Below, in pieces: positions 10,290 to 21,526 of a DNA stretch of 64,000 nucleotides (position 1 is the stretch's first letter; the number at the start of each line of letters is the position of its first letter). The position numbers were made by a program, and so were the translations under genes. The stretch covers positions 124,001-188,000 of the forward strand of contig CANTFK010000054.1 in NCBI GenBank assembly GCA_947646735.1, written 5' to 3'. The DNA is from Peronospora farinosa. Taxonomy: Eukaryota; Oomycota; Peronosporomycetes; Peronosporales; Peronosporaceae. The notes under the pieces were generated by a model, which worked only from the letters and a program-made list of their open reading frames with translations, ran no database searches and was not told the DNA's origin.

Positions 10290-12092
10290 AGGCTGCTGCT
10301 ACCAATTGGCAATCTTCAGGGGACTCAACAGGTCAACCAATAACTAACAACGCGATTGTCGCCTTCTTCTAAATGGAAGTTTTTCGGGCAGGCATCTTCA
10401 TTGTTCAGCAGGATCCAAGTGTGAGGTCTTGTTGCTAACTATAAAGTAGAAGCACCATCATACATTTTCAAACGTTAAATGAAAAGTTTAAACTTGTTTG
10501 CGGCGTCCACTTTACAGAATCTACTCTAGCCACTGGTATACATAGTGCTGACCAACAGGGCCTGAATAGAAGCAAGCTGTACGTTAGGCACTAAGACACA
10601 ACCACGCCAAGTCACACAATATGATCAGCGATCACGATATGAATGCGACGTCATTGATACATCACGTGCGTTCAGCTGCTCGCCCGACCAGTTTTAACTT
10701 GTTCTTATATGCACACCTAGTGTTTAGCAAAAGGCTGAGGTGTTGACGGATTAGCACGTACGTACCAGTGGTTTGATTGCTACTTTCATCACTTTACTAA
10801 CCATGTTGGTGTATTTCACCAAACACTGCATGCGTCCAGGGACACGACCGACCAAAAATCTCGATGCATCGATCCATTGTGCCGCAATCAGGCGTTGTCA
10901 ATCGGTCGAAGCTCTAAAGAAACAGCTCTGGCTTTATAATCGTTATACTGGATAGTGGTCTGTATATTACTTGGAATTCACAAATCAAGTCAAACATTGG
11001 TACTTGCACGTCATCCATCACATGTGCTTTCGAACACGATGCTAACCGAAGAACATTCGTCAGCTTGTTACCTGAAAAACTTACACTAAAGGTTTATGCT
11101 CATCAAGTTGTCCATACATTAAGGACTCTCTAGATTTTTAGCAGGACATTATTCGTTGCACACAAACACATGATCCTTGAAGATACCAGTACTCAATAAC
11201 CCTGGAAGCAAATGGCAAGCTCTTATCTTCCAGACTTGCACTATAAGCGCCTCTCAACTGTCAGAACTCCACTCTCGATGACAATCTGACATTCTCTCAA
11301 CTACTCACTCCCAATTTAAGCTCAAAAGTAGCAACGGCCAGGCGACGAAAGCCTCCAAAGAGCCGGCATACCCGTCCTCTTACCTTAATCGGGAATTTCC
11401 CCATCATGGGGCCAAGGTTGCAGGGGAGAGGCCTTCTCTCCGCAGTGTGCGAACCGCTGTGTCAACAGGTCGGTGCTTAATAACTGCACCAGGGGGGCAA
11501 GCTGCATGTCAGGGATCAGTTAGGCTGCCCGTCTGGGACAACCGGCTTGGTACTTAATCTCACTTTCGAGGCGACACCTGCCCCCTGCATGTGCTCGTGT
11601 TGTGTCAAACAATCCCACGTACCCATTCGGAGTGTCTCCCGTGAAGTCGTCGGGTTGAACCAGCAGAATGAGCTCGTACATAGGAGAACAACGTAGACAT
11701 GACAGAAGAGAGAAGGGATTCCCCTTACAGACAGATCTTAACTAAACATAAGGAAGAGAATAGACAGTCTGATCATCATCCCATGTGAGCACAGAGTGAA
11801 AGCTTTGTTGACATGGCGTTGGAGCAATTTTGTGATGCCTGACATTTTGATAAAAGATCTTTAGCCATTACAGCCCCATTTTGCACACTACGAGACAATA
11901 TTTAGGTGTTTGCTAAGAATAAATCAAAACTCAATGCTAATCATAGCCTATAGGTTTTAAAAAAAATGCGATCGCTAAGTTAGCGTGGTGGCCTGCATTT
12001 TTTTGTTGTTGTGTCTTCCTGGGTGCATTTGGTGCTCATTGTGTCGTTAAGGTGCTGACCCCTCTACTATTGACCCGATACCACTCCGTACT

Positions 12093-12118
12093 CCACCCAC
12101 CTGTTAACAGGTGGGTGG
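12093..12118. repeat. Perfect 26-bp palindrome
   Basis: The half-site CCACCCACCTGTT is followed immediately by its reverse complement, with no loop and no mismatch. It lies 140 bp upstream of the snRNP 27K start codon. It could be a protein-binding site or the remnant of a terminal inverted repeat. Confidence 0.8.
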
Positions 12119-12151
12119 CAGGCAATTCAATAAATTAAATGATTTTTGTAG

Positions 12152-12166
12152 TGCATTTCCATTTAT
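12152..12166 (+). promoter_or_regulatory. Oomycete Inr/FPR-like core promoter
   Basis: The sequence GCATTTCCATTTATC fits the oomycete initiator pattern (YCATTYYCAWTTTY-like), and lies about 90 bp before the ATG at 12258. That spacing fits a start site for the snRNP 27K gene. Assigned by pattern only. Confidence 0.45.
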
Positions 12167-12257
12167 CTAGAGTATTATTATTTTTACGGAAAAATTGTAA
12201 AACATGAATAAAAATGAAAGATAACAATAATGTTCATTAGAAAACTATTTGTTAGAA

Positions 12258-12868
12258 ATGCCACGAAGCCGTAGCCGCAGTGGGTCCCTGGACAGCTTGG
12301 GCCGTCGTCGCCGCCGTGATACTTCATCCTATAGCCGAAGACGTCGTCGATCTGTTTCTGTATCACGCTCTCGTTCCCATTCGGCGTCTCGTAGACGTCG
12401 CAGAGATCATCGTAGTCGTAGTAGAAGCCGCAGCGTCGATCGGCGCCGTCGTCGTCGTCGATCCTACAGTCGTAGTCGCTCGCCGGTGATTCAATCCCAT
12501 CGACGTCGTTCTACTTCTCGCTCTACGTCGCGTAGAGCAAATGAAACGAAAAGGTAAATTAAATTTATCCATATGGTCATATATTTAAATTACTTTCATT
12601 AAGGTAGAATGCTACTTTTATTCTGTGTAGGGTTGGGGAACCAAAGGTAGAGCCAAAGGTAAAGCCAAATGCCATGTCACATTTGAGTGAGGAAGAGCAG
12701 ATGAGGCTATTGTTGGGGTTCGGAGACTTTGACTCTACGAAGGGAAAAGCTGTAGAGGAGAATCGTAAGGGCGCGGCTGTTGGTACAGCGCGACGAGACA
12801 CCAAGCGAGAGTACCGCCAATACATGAACCGTCGTGGTGGCTTTAATCGCCCTTTAGACAAGGCATGA
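12258..12868 (+). CDS. SNRNP27: U4/U6.U5 tri-snRNP 27 kDa protein (RS-rich splicing factor)
   Basis: Two exons, 12258-12553 and 12631-12868, are joined across a 77-nt GT-AG intron (GTAAAT donor, TGTGTAG acceptor) and give 177 aa in frame. The first half is an Arg/Ser domain with many RS and RR runs. The second half is the conserved C-terminal block: MSHLSEEEQMRLLLGFGDFDSTKGK, then YRQYMNRRGGFNRPLDKA. This matches the family signature of the 27K tri-snRNP protein, which takes part in spliceosome assembly in the nucleus. The start is the first ATG after the Inr-like site. The intron interrupts the RS-to-core junction. The dense CGT/CGC codon runs also create long spurious frames on other strands. 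Confidence 0.93.
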
Positions 12869-13323
12869 ACTTTCGGGTAGAACGAAGCTATTGCAAAAAC
12901 GCACACACAAGAACTGATGCCTATGTTAAGACAATAACATGTAGTTTCCTTCTTTTGTTACTATCATGTCGTGCTGCAATCTATGTAGACTTGTTATCTT
13001 TCAAAGATACTTTTTTGCTGCGTTGACCACTAGGAAAGATTAGTATCGACGACTCATAAGTAATCAATAGATTACCCAAGTGTCGTCAATTGCAAGTCTT
13101 GCTTTGCCAATTCCAATTCCACGACGACGTGTCAAAGCAATGATCATTTTGCCTAAGCTATGGAGCGTCACGTTTTTTGCGTTTGTGCAGATAATTTCAA
13201 ATTTCTCCCTCTCTCTCCAGTGTTCATATGTGTACGTCGAGCAGTCCTTGCAAAAAAGCCGAAGCGTAATGTGATATTGCTCTGTGGATGGTGCTGCCGT
13301 GTCGATAATGCTTGGCCGGCGGT
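12869..13323. other. Spacer between convergent genes
   Basis: Contains the 3' ends of the snRNP 27K gene and the START-FYVE-GAF gene, which point towards each other. No coding frame or RNA gene was recognised. Confidence 0.5.
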
Positions 13324-15363
13324 CTATTCGGCGGAACTCTGAAGCCCTGCCTGCTGTTTGTGTGTCTGCAAATTTACTTGGTCGCGTACCTGTGACGCCT
13401 TGTGCAGCAACTGCATCATCTGCTCCTTCAGCGCCGGGTCTTCCTTCTGCTGTGTGCGACCTTGTACAACCATGGACATCTCCGAGTAGCTGCTCAGTGG
13501 CACAAGGTCCGAAGATTCAGCAGTATTGGTAATTTGACCACCATTCTGACGCGCCGGTACCAGCTGTGATGAAGCTATAGCGCGCGCAACTTTGCTCTGC
13601 GCCTCTCGTCGCTCCTGTACCATAACCATCGCCAAGTGCGCCAGGTTCTGCATCGTAGCGATCTGCGACTCCTGCAGCGATTCACGAGGTGCCGTGTCCA
13701 GCACGCACACTGCACCAACACATTCATTGTCCACCGTAAATAGTGGTGCTCCAGCCAAAAAACGCACACCAAGTGGACCAGTAACGAACGGGTTCATCTT
13801 GAATCGTGGGTCTCGCAAAGTGTCCATGACCACAAGTGGTCGCTGGTCACGTACGGGGTATTCACAAAAGCTGAAGTCGCGCGGCACCTCAGATTCTTTG
13901 ACGTTCACAGCGCTTTTGAACCACTGACGATTTTCGTCTACCAAACTAACGACAGCATATTTGCAAGCTAGAGTCTGAGCCGCCAGGTCGCAAAGAGTGT
14001 CATATATATCTACCTGCTCTTCGGTGGTTCCGCCAGTAACCTTCTCCTCAGAATCTATTCGAAGTCGCTCCATCAAAGCATTGACCATAAACGTGCTCTC
14101 TTGGTCTCGTGTTGCTAGTTGCTGCAGCCAAGCGATACCAACAAGATCCGGCACCGTAGAAACTTGGGAGCCTGGGAGAGCCAATGCGTATTCCTCCACC
14201 GCGTCTCGCAAAACATCATTGTCTACACCTTCCGGCAACGCAACACCGTCAGCAGTAACCCCCTTGGCAGCGGCAGCCACTGCTGCTGCAGCCTCTAAAT
14301 TCGCCTCCTCCTTCTTTTGATCTGCCACAGTAGATGAAGAACCGTCCATACAAGCTTTGCACACTCGGAGTGTGGTAAGACCCACGGACTGCAAATCCAC
14401 ATTCTTGTACACTGAGCACGCCCGACAAATAATCTCTCCACACGCCCGACAATGATGTTTGCGTCGTGTATTAGTAAATGTCTTAAGACACAAGTGGCAG
14501 CACGCACGTTCTTTATCGTTTACCCACGTGGGCACTCGTCGTTTTGTAAGTTCCTTCGAAATCCGTCGACGACTGATAGCCTCTTCAATACCGCTCACAG
14601 ACTGCGCCCAATGTGCCAGCAGCGCACGATTCCAGCGTCGTTTCGCACGTTCTCCAGGCGGTTGCCGGATGCTGCACACAAACATGGCTTCCACGACTCC
14701 GTCTTCCACGTGGGGACGAAAGATGAAGCCGCATTTCGACACCGAAGCTCGTTCAAGTCTGTGCGAGTCGTACAGCGACGGACACTCAGCCTGGTCAATG
14801 GATTCATAGAGACACACGCCCACAGACGTCGCCTTACTATTCGAAGAGGATGCAGACGAATGGGTCTGTTGTTCACGACCGTCAACCAAGTCGGACGAGA
14901 CAACTCCTGCGTACTCAAGGAGACAAAAGTCAAGTCCGACTTGTCCTCCAAGACTGGTCACACTCTTTTTAGTCCTGGCTGCTGTCCACTTTATACTCAA
15001 AGTCTCAGACTCGTTCTGTTCTCTATGAAAGAGCACAGCAGCATCTATGAAGAACTCACGCAGTTGCAACTGCATAAGTGAGCGGTAATCCATTGTGTTT
15101 TGTGCCAAGAAAATGTCCATAATGTCATCCAACGAAGCGCGTACTGTAGCTACAGCACGAATGGAGTACGTGAGTCCTCCCTTTTGTCGATCCTCACACA
15201 ATTGCACCCCCTTGCGTTCGTGGATCATGGTCCACTCAACGTCAGGCTGACGGACAAGATCAGGCACGAGGGAGCGACTCCAAACCAATAACTCTGCCTC
15301 ATCACTGTCCGAAAGCTCTGGCGTCTTGAAGAAACCACTGCGTAGTGGCAACGACCGCACCAT
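13324..15363 (-). CDS. START-FYVE-GAF multidomain protein
   Basis: An uninterrupted 679-aa frame without introns. Residues about 40-260 are START-like. Residues 285-340 are a canonical FYVE zinc finger, with the basic motif RRKHHCRACGE and paired cysteines (CHLC, CRAC, CRAC, CKAC), so PI3P binding on endosomes is expected. An Ala-rich linker (about 355-370) leads to a GAF-type domain at about 450-585 (VVSLVDENRQWFKS, FCEYPVRDQRPLVV, FLAGAPLFTVDNECVGAVCVLD). The tail is Gln-rich. The START-FYVE-GAF order is a known oomycete combination and suggests a protein that senses a small ligand while bound to endosomal membranes; that role is inferred. The ATG at 15363 opens the frame. It is convergent with the snRNP 27K gene and divergent from Tup1. 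Confidence 0.92.
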   Translation of the reverse strand: MVRSLPLRSGFFKTPELSDSDEAELLVWSRSLVPDLVRQPDVEWTMIHERKGVQLCEDRQKGGLTYSIRAVATVRASLDDIMDIFLAQNTMDYRSLMQLQLREFFIDAAVLFHREQNESETLSIKWTAARTKKSVTSLGGQVGLDFCLLEYAGVVSSDLVDGREQQTHSSASSSNSKATSVGVCLYESIDQAECPSLYDSHRLERASVSKCGFIFRPHVEDGVVEAMFVCSIRQPPGERAKRRWNRALLAHWAQSVSGIEEAISRRRISKELTKRRVPTWVNDKERACCHLCLKTFTNTRRKHHCRACGEIICRACSVYKNVDLQSVGLTTLRVCKACMDGSSSTVADQKKEEANLEAAAAVAAAAKGVTADGVALPEGVDNDVLRDAVEEYALALPGSQVSTVPDLVGIAWLQQLATRDQESTFMVNALMERLRIDSEEKVTGGTTEEQVDIYDTLCDLAAQTLACKYAVVSLVDENRQWFKSAVNVKESEVPRDFSFCEYPVRDQRPLVVMDTLRDPRFKMNPFVTGPLGVRFLAGAPLFTVDNECVGAVCVLDTAPRESLQESQIATMQNLAHLAMVMVQERREAQSKVARAIASSQLVPARQNGGQITNTAESSDLVPLSSYSEMSMVVQGRTQQKEDPALKEQMMQLLHKASQVRDQVNLQTHKQQAGLQSSAE

Positions 15364-16756
15364 GATGACGGTTTACAAGAGGTAGAGAAGATTGACCAAC
15401 ACTCGGGAATAAGGAGGACGTTTCGTATGAATAAGACGAGGCGACTGGCTTTATTGTTGTTTGGTCGTCTGGCACATTACGTGCATTCCTTTTAGATATG
15501 ATATCGTGTTGGACAAGGAAGGATAGAGACAAGACGGGGTTACTCATGACAAGATTGGGACAAAAAGTGTACTGCTGTCACTGAAAAAGCTCCAGTCCCT
15601 AGAGTTGGAATGCGTGTTTTTATGTACATCAAGGCGTCGCCTCGCCTGGATGCGTAACGGATAGTGATTGAAAGCAGTCTATGTAAAGATTTTGCACCAT
15701 TTTGCAAAGCAATGCTAGAACCACCGGACGGAAAGGGGCTACATATACGAATCTTCAAGCCAGACTGTAGCCACCTTGAGGTAATAACACCTCCTGTACA
15801 AGTGCAAGTCACAGCAAACATCTTATTACTGCACTTGCTCTGCCAACTGCAAATACCATATCTAGTAAACACCCCACACATGTGCCAAGCCAGTGCTGTG
15901 ACATCGCCATCACTTGGAAAAACACTTCATTGCCTATACTGATTCGATAATCGTAAGTTGTCACCCAATCAGAATGCAGTATTCATGAAAACGTAAGATT
16001 TCTTAGTCGGAAAAATCTGAACAATACTCAAGTTGCTTGTCGAATCCATTGCCTTGTATCTACGATTATTAAACAAGATAATGCCGTTCAATTATACTTT
16101 TAGCTGTTAGAAAAACCGCTAGCAATTCTTGTGTATGCGAAGAACTGAAGTATCACAGCAATCGCTTTAGATACATTCGAAAGGATGGGCGGTGCAAATC
16201 CTATCCCCTTCAAATATCGTTGCAGCAACAGGCGCGTCATTCGTTCTTAAAAACTTGTAGACTGAAGGTACTACCGCGATCTTTGACACGACTGTTTCCT
16301 GCCATGCATTATCGTCCTCGATACGCAGGCAAGATGCACGTTTGATACTCGAGTATCTTCAAGCTACTATCAAGACCCGTATTCCATTAGTTTTTAGTCC
16401 TCCCCCACCTGCTTTTTCACTTTAAATGCTAAAGATTATTCCTCATCTTCGCTAATTTACGATATTTACGCCTCGTGACGTTACTGCCTCGTCGTTGTAC
16501 GCCGTCTGGCTTTGAGCGCGAACGCGCACATCCACTGTTTTAAATTGCAGCGACCATCACTCTTGATTTCCCCATCCACCACCCCCTCTCGCTCTCCTCC
16601 TCCCCCCCTTTTCCTCCTCAAACTAATTCGTGCCCATTCAGACGCACACCCTTCAAGGCACCCCCAAGGGCAAAAGAATCGTCATTAAAAAGGGTAAAGG
16701 GCCCCGCTTAGGGAGACACACAGTCTCTACGCTATCGGATCGTTTAGCCACGAATC
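15364..16756. other. Divergent intergenic region of about 1.4 kb
   Basis: Lies between the START-FYVE-GAF gene (minus) and the Tup1 gene (plus) and must hold both promoters. A pyrimidine-rich tract (about 16560-16625) precedes the Tup1 start and probably belongs to its promoter or 5' leader. No gene was recognised. Confidence 0.5.
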
Positions 16757-19021
16757 ATGTACACTTCATCTGCCCCGGGGCCAACCCGTGGACGTGGTGG
16801 AAATCCCAATGCCGTACCACCTCAGCAGTCCCAGACTCAACAACTTCGTGGTCCCTCGTCAGGTAATCCTGGTGCACCACCTCAACTAGCAACAGCAGCT
16901 ACGAGTCGTGTAGGTGAGATGCTGGACCAAGTGAAAGCAGAATATGAAGCTGCCATCCAGCAACTTAACATGGCCAAGATGGAGCAACTTGAGGTCGAAC
17001 GGAAGATCCAATCCCAGGTTGTTGAAATGGATCAGATCCAGCAGTCACTCAAGGCTCTTGAAGCAAATCATCGCCGTATTCGACAGCAATATGAAGAAGA
17101 TATGCTGCGTATGCGCAGACAGCTTGAGACGGGTCAAGTCTCACAGCAACAACAGGTTGTATCCCAACAATCAGTAGCTACCAAGCTCCCGTCCAAACGC
17201 TCACGTGCTCCACCTACTAGTAGTAGCATGCAGGAAGATTCATCTTCTCTCATGTCGAACCTTGTGGCAGCGGCAACGTCTTCAGGACGTGCTGGGGCTG
17301 CAATCAACCAGCAACAACGTGGTAATGGCAGCTCTCCTGTACGTGTTGTACCGGTTCAACCTGCTTCGCGCAGTCTTCAACAACTTGGCCAACAACCTCC
17401 TCAATTGCCACCTCCTCCACAACAAGGAGGCAATCATAATCCACCTCCGCAACTCAGTCCTTTGACCACAAGTAATACGAACACGACGCCGTCGTCTCGT
17501 CGCATGCCCAGCATTAACAGTGAAGCGAACGGCAAAGATCGTGCAGCAAATTCACCCCCGGCACATAAGAAATCCAAACTTAATGGATCTGACTCGAGTA
17601 TTCCGAGTCTAAATGCCAATGGCAAAGGCACAATGCCATCTGTAATCTCTGCTGGTAGCAGTGCTTCTACGTCAGGTGGAATGTTGCCTCAGGTCTCGAA
17701 GATGAACCGAGAGCAAGGATCTGCTAGCACGAATTCTAGTCCCAGTCCCGCTAACGTCAGCCAGTCTCAAAACGCGGCGTCTAGCACCACAAAGACGGAG
17801 AGTGAATCTGCTGAGAGCCGTGGCACCACGAGCTCTGCGATGACATTGTCTGCGGCCTCGGGCAACAACACTACGCAGAAGAGCTCGAATACGAAGGCTA
17901 GTCGTCTTAATTGGAGCTGCGTGTACTCGTCCAAAACGAGCATGTCATACCAAGAGTCGGAGCGCCCTGCTGCTGAGATGCATCAGTCCATGGATCACCA
18001 GAGCGTCGTGTGCTGCGTGCGGTTCTCGTCAGACGGTACAATGATGGCTTCAGGTTGCCACAAGACGGCACAGGTTTTCGATGTGAAGACTGGTGACCGC
18101 AAGTTCCTAGTCTCTCGTCCAGCTGGTTCCAATGGACAGACCCCTACATCTCAGGCTAATGCTCCGGCTAACGAAGCCGATGATGCATACGTTCGTGCTG
18201 TTTGCTTTTCGCCGGATTGCACGAAGCTGGTTGCAGGTATGCCACAGAACACTATTCGCGTGTGGGATATTGCTTCGAACGAGGAAGGTCCAGCTATGAC
18301 TGGCCATGAGTCTGAAATTTATTCTCTGGACTATGTGAACGATCTGATTGTATCCGGATCGGGTGACCGCAAGGTGCGCCTTTGGGATGCTCGCAACGGC
18401 CAGTGCAAGAAAATTTTTGGCAACGAGAGTGGTGGTCCGTCGGATGGCGTGACGTCGGTTGCTCTTTCGCCAGACGGACGGCTTTTGGCTGCTGCATCGC
18501 TGGACAAGGTTGTGCGAATTTGGGATACCGAGACGGCACAACTGCTGGACCGGCTGGAGGGCCATAGTGACTCGGTATACTCAATAGCTTTCTCGCCCGA
18601 TGGCAAGAACGTAATTTCTGGATCGCTTGACCGCAACATCATGCTGTGGGATGTGTGTGCACAGGGCCGCACGACCACACGGCCACGCATGCTTTTCCAG
18701 GGCCACAAAGACTTCGTGTTATCGGTGGCTTACACGCCTGATGGAAGGTGCGTTGGTGCTGTTGTTTGTCATATCTTTGATCTTAAACACGCTACTAATC
18801 AAGAATTGTGATGTTGCTGCAAATTTAGGTGGTTGATGTCTGGCTCAAAGGACCGCTCGGTTGTGTTTTGGGATCCACGTTCGTCACGCTCAGTGCTGAC
18901 GTTAACGGGCTATCGGAATTCGGTGATAAGTGTGGCGTCATCTCCTGCGTCCCCCTACTTTGCAACGGGAAGTGGTGACTGCTTTGCCGTGATCTGGAAG
19001 TACCAGTGCCAGACATTTTAA
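16757..19021 (+). CDS. TUP1: Tup1-like WD40 transcriptional corepressor
   Basis: Two exons, 16757-18747 and 18829-19021, are joined over an 81-nt intron (GTGCGT donor, TTTAG acceptor) and give 727 aa. Residues 51-125 form the Tup_N coiled coil ([20 protein letters not shown], then [12 protein letters not shown]), the segment that tetramerises and binds Ssn6/Cyc8-type partners in fungi. A long Gln/Ser/Pro-rich linker follows. The C-terminus has seven WD40 repeats ending in VFD, VWDI, LWDA, IWDT, LWDV, FWDP and IWKY. The intron falls inside the sixth repeat, which is restored by the join. The protein is expected to act in the nucleus as a general corepressor. The start is the first ATG in frame. 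Confidence 0.93.
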
Positions 19022-19535
19022 ACTATACAGGGACGATGGTCGAATCGCCGTGACGCAGGGAAGCACTGATCACAGCAAACAACTCAGTACGACTAAGCGA
19101 AGCGCAGTCTAACGCTTGCGACAAGTACGCGGGTGTGCCGGGGCTGTTTGTTTGTGGAGGTGATTATGAACGAGCGCGAGATCGACATTATCAGGAAAAA
19201 AGGAGGCATCGAATCGAACCAAAACAGAAAAAGACAACTTTTGTGCGATGGCCGACAGACATTAGGCAGAACAAGGGAATCGCAACGTTACGTAGGCCGA
19301 TGTAACAAGTGGGTCACGGTTTTAATGGTGCTGTGGAGGCATTGGCGGTGCGTTTACCTGAAGTAATTTGAGACGGTGGATAGTGCGTGTACGTGCAATG
19401 GAATGAATTGCAAACTAGCCCTCTGTCCGCTCCCATGAGTCCCTTTTCCCTCACATGTCTTGACATCTTTGAATCTCAACGACTCATCAAACTGGACACT
19501 TATCTCTCAAAATACAAACAAAGTGGAGCTGGATA
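19022..19535. other. Intergenic spacer
   Basis: About 0.5 kb between the Tup1 stop and the next start codon. No coding frame with a recognisable product, and no RNA gene. Confidence 0.5.
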
Positions 19536-20805
19536 ATGCTGTTGGCCATGACGTCTCGCAGTCGAGCAAAGGCTCTTGTATTAATGCTACAAAGCGCATT
19601 TGCTTGCTCAAGTCGTAGGCTACCTATCCTATCAAATTGGCAGACATTGAGCATCCGTAGACGACACTATAGCTCAAACACGCCGCCTCATTTTACAGTC
19701 GACCAATCTGTCCCCAATATGAGCGAACCGGAGATGGTACGACGTCTTATGCGCAGCCAACGCGTGTGGTGGTGGATGGGCTCACTAATTTTAGGTGGAG
19801 TAGGGCTCGTGGCCTTTGGACCTGAGCTTAAACTCGGTATGAGCAAACATACGGCCGAAGTGGCGTCTCGCTCGCTGCAGGACGAGACACTAAGAGGTAA
19901 TACACGAGAACTGGCTTCCCAGATTGTACAGACAGTGCTTAATGATCCCAAAGTGCTGCATCAAGCATCTGGATTTCTGCAGAGGGTAAGTAAACGCTGC
20001 AAAGAGTCTTAGTGATTGTATTGAAATGATTGAAGTATATAATGCTGGGGTTCATAGAACCATGATGGAATCATTAACGGATACATGATGTACATTGTCT
20101 CTCGATGTGCTGCAGCTTGTGGCGATGGAAACGACACGTGAAGCCCTGCGAACGCTGGTGATTTATACGCTAGACGATCCAATGACTCGATTGCAGGTGG
20201 CGGACCTGACCAAGCATACAATGGCGGCGCTACTAAGAGATCCCAAGACGTTGCGGCAAACTGTAGACTTGCTGCGCTCTACCGTAGGGGACCCACAAGC
20301 AAAAGAGGCGTTGCTGCTGCTGTTGGAGCAGATAATGCGAGACGATCAAATGCGAGCACACTTGACGCAATTGTTGGCACATACTTTCTTGCAAGACGCT
20401 GTGAAGCAAAATGTTGGCAAGACGCTTAGTGATTCGGTGCATGATGTTTTGAGTCGAAAGGACGTTCAGAATCACGCCAAAGAGTTTGTGAGTGGCGTGG
20501 TTCAAGACCAAACCGTGCAAGCTCAAGGCGGAGAGGCGATTTGGGGTACTTTCATGTACGCGCTTACGCCTAGCTGGCTCTCGTGGATATGGGAAAACCC
20601 GAATGAGCTGGCCAACGATGGTGCACCCATAGCTCTAGCAACAGAGGCTGCGAAGGTCATAGTCGCTGCGACAGCCGCTGAAAACGAGCTGGAAGAGGAG
20701 ATGAAGAATGATGAAGATGCAAAGGTCTTCACGTCAGATAGAAAAGAACCCTTCAAAAAGCACATCAGAGCTTCCAAAGCTGTCGACGACAAATACGAGG
20801 GTTGA
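19536..20805 (+). CDS. Conserved-looking membrane protein, possible mitochondrial targeting
   Basis: Two exons, 19536-19985 and 20116-20805, joined in phase 0 over a 130-nt intron (GTAAGT donor, GCTGCAG acceptor), give 379 aa. The N-terminus is Arg/Ser-rich with few acidic residues (MLLAMTSRSRAKALVLMLQS), like an organelle-targeting peptide. A single hydrophobic segment follows at about residues 85-100 (WWWMGSLILGGVGLVAFG). The rest is helical with repeated DDPxT/RDPKTL-type motifs. The family was not recognised and no catalytic motif is seen. An acidic frame continues at 20806-21004 in another phase, so the true C-terminus may be longer. A mutated fragment of this gene lies at about 23950-24065. 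Confidence 0.75.
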
Positions 20806-21526
20806 CTCGCAAGCCACTGCGGTTGATTTTGCCAGCAATCCTGCCATGAAGAGGGCGTGGACGAAACCCATGTCCACTTACGACGCGTCCTTGATGGAGG
20901 CATTGAATGATGAGCCAGTGACAACTACCACGCTGTCACACTCGGATACTACTGAACGAGATAAAGATCGGCATTGGAACGGTTCTGGCAGTGGCTTCGA
21001 TTGATTCATCTTTAATGTGAACCTTTTCCAAGTCTCAACATATAAATAAGTCGACGAGTTCGTGGCACAAGATGAGGCTACAATTCCAGATCTTCCATCA
21101 TAAGTACTCAAGGCCGCACCGCGCTGTATGTTCTTCAGTACGAGGTCGAGGAATCGTGTGGTTAAGTCGGCAGTGACGGCCTTCTTATCATTGTCGTGTT
21201 AATCAGGCTGTTCTGTGGAAGTGATTGCCATTGCAATATTTATTTCCCATCTGAGCCACGGATGTGCAGCTACTTGATCTCGACATTGTACTTGTCTAAC
21301 TGTTGAATTTTGGACGTCATCGTGGTCTGAGAGTAAGTAAACAAGAATGAATCGACAATGAAACTGGAACGTTTCGCGTATTTCACAACTGAAGTACTGT
21401 GTAATGAATGATCACGTAGATTCTTTCTGGATACGTTACGTGGCCGATCATTTGACAAAAAACGCCATCTTTATGTATCGTTAGCTTTTCTTTTCTCAGC
21501 ATCCATTGTTTACGAAGCTAAACTGC
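20806..21526. other. Spacer with possible alternative C-terminal exon (20806-21004)
   Basis: A plus-strand frame ending at 21004 (KPMSTYDASLMEALNDEPV, then HWNGSGSGFD) looks like protein rather than noise and directly follows the 379-aa gene in a different phase. It could be reached by an unseen intron or represent a frameshifted tail. From 21005 to 21526 nothing was recognised. Confidence 0.35.

Larger units (their letters stand above)
10290..12257. other. Intergenic region of about 2 kb
   Basis: No coding region was recognised. 11330-11700 is a GC-richer block than its surroundings with no long frame, and could be the end of an old repeat. A 26-bp perfect palindrome lies at 12093-12118 and a likely core promoter at about 12152-12166. 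Confidence 0.5.

Noticed and set aside
12280..12572. Long frames on other strands opposite the snRNP 27K exon
   Set aside because: They are by-products of CGT/CGC-rich Arg/Ser codons; the conserved C-terminal block is only in the chosen frame.
14452..15081. 209-codon plus-strand frame inside the START-FYVE-GAF gene
   Set aside because: It is antisense to the canonical FYVE domain and has arbitrary composition.
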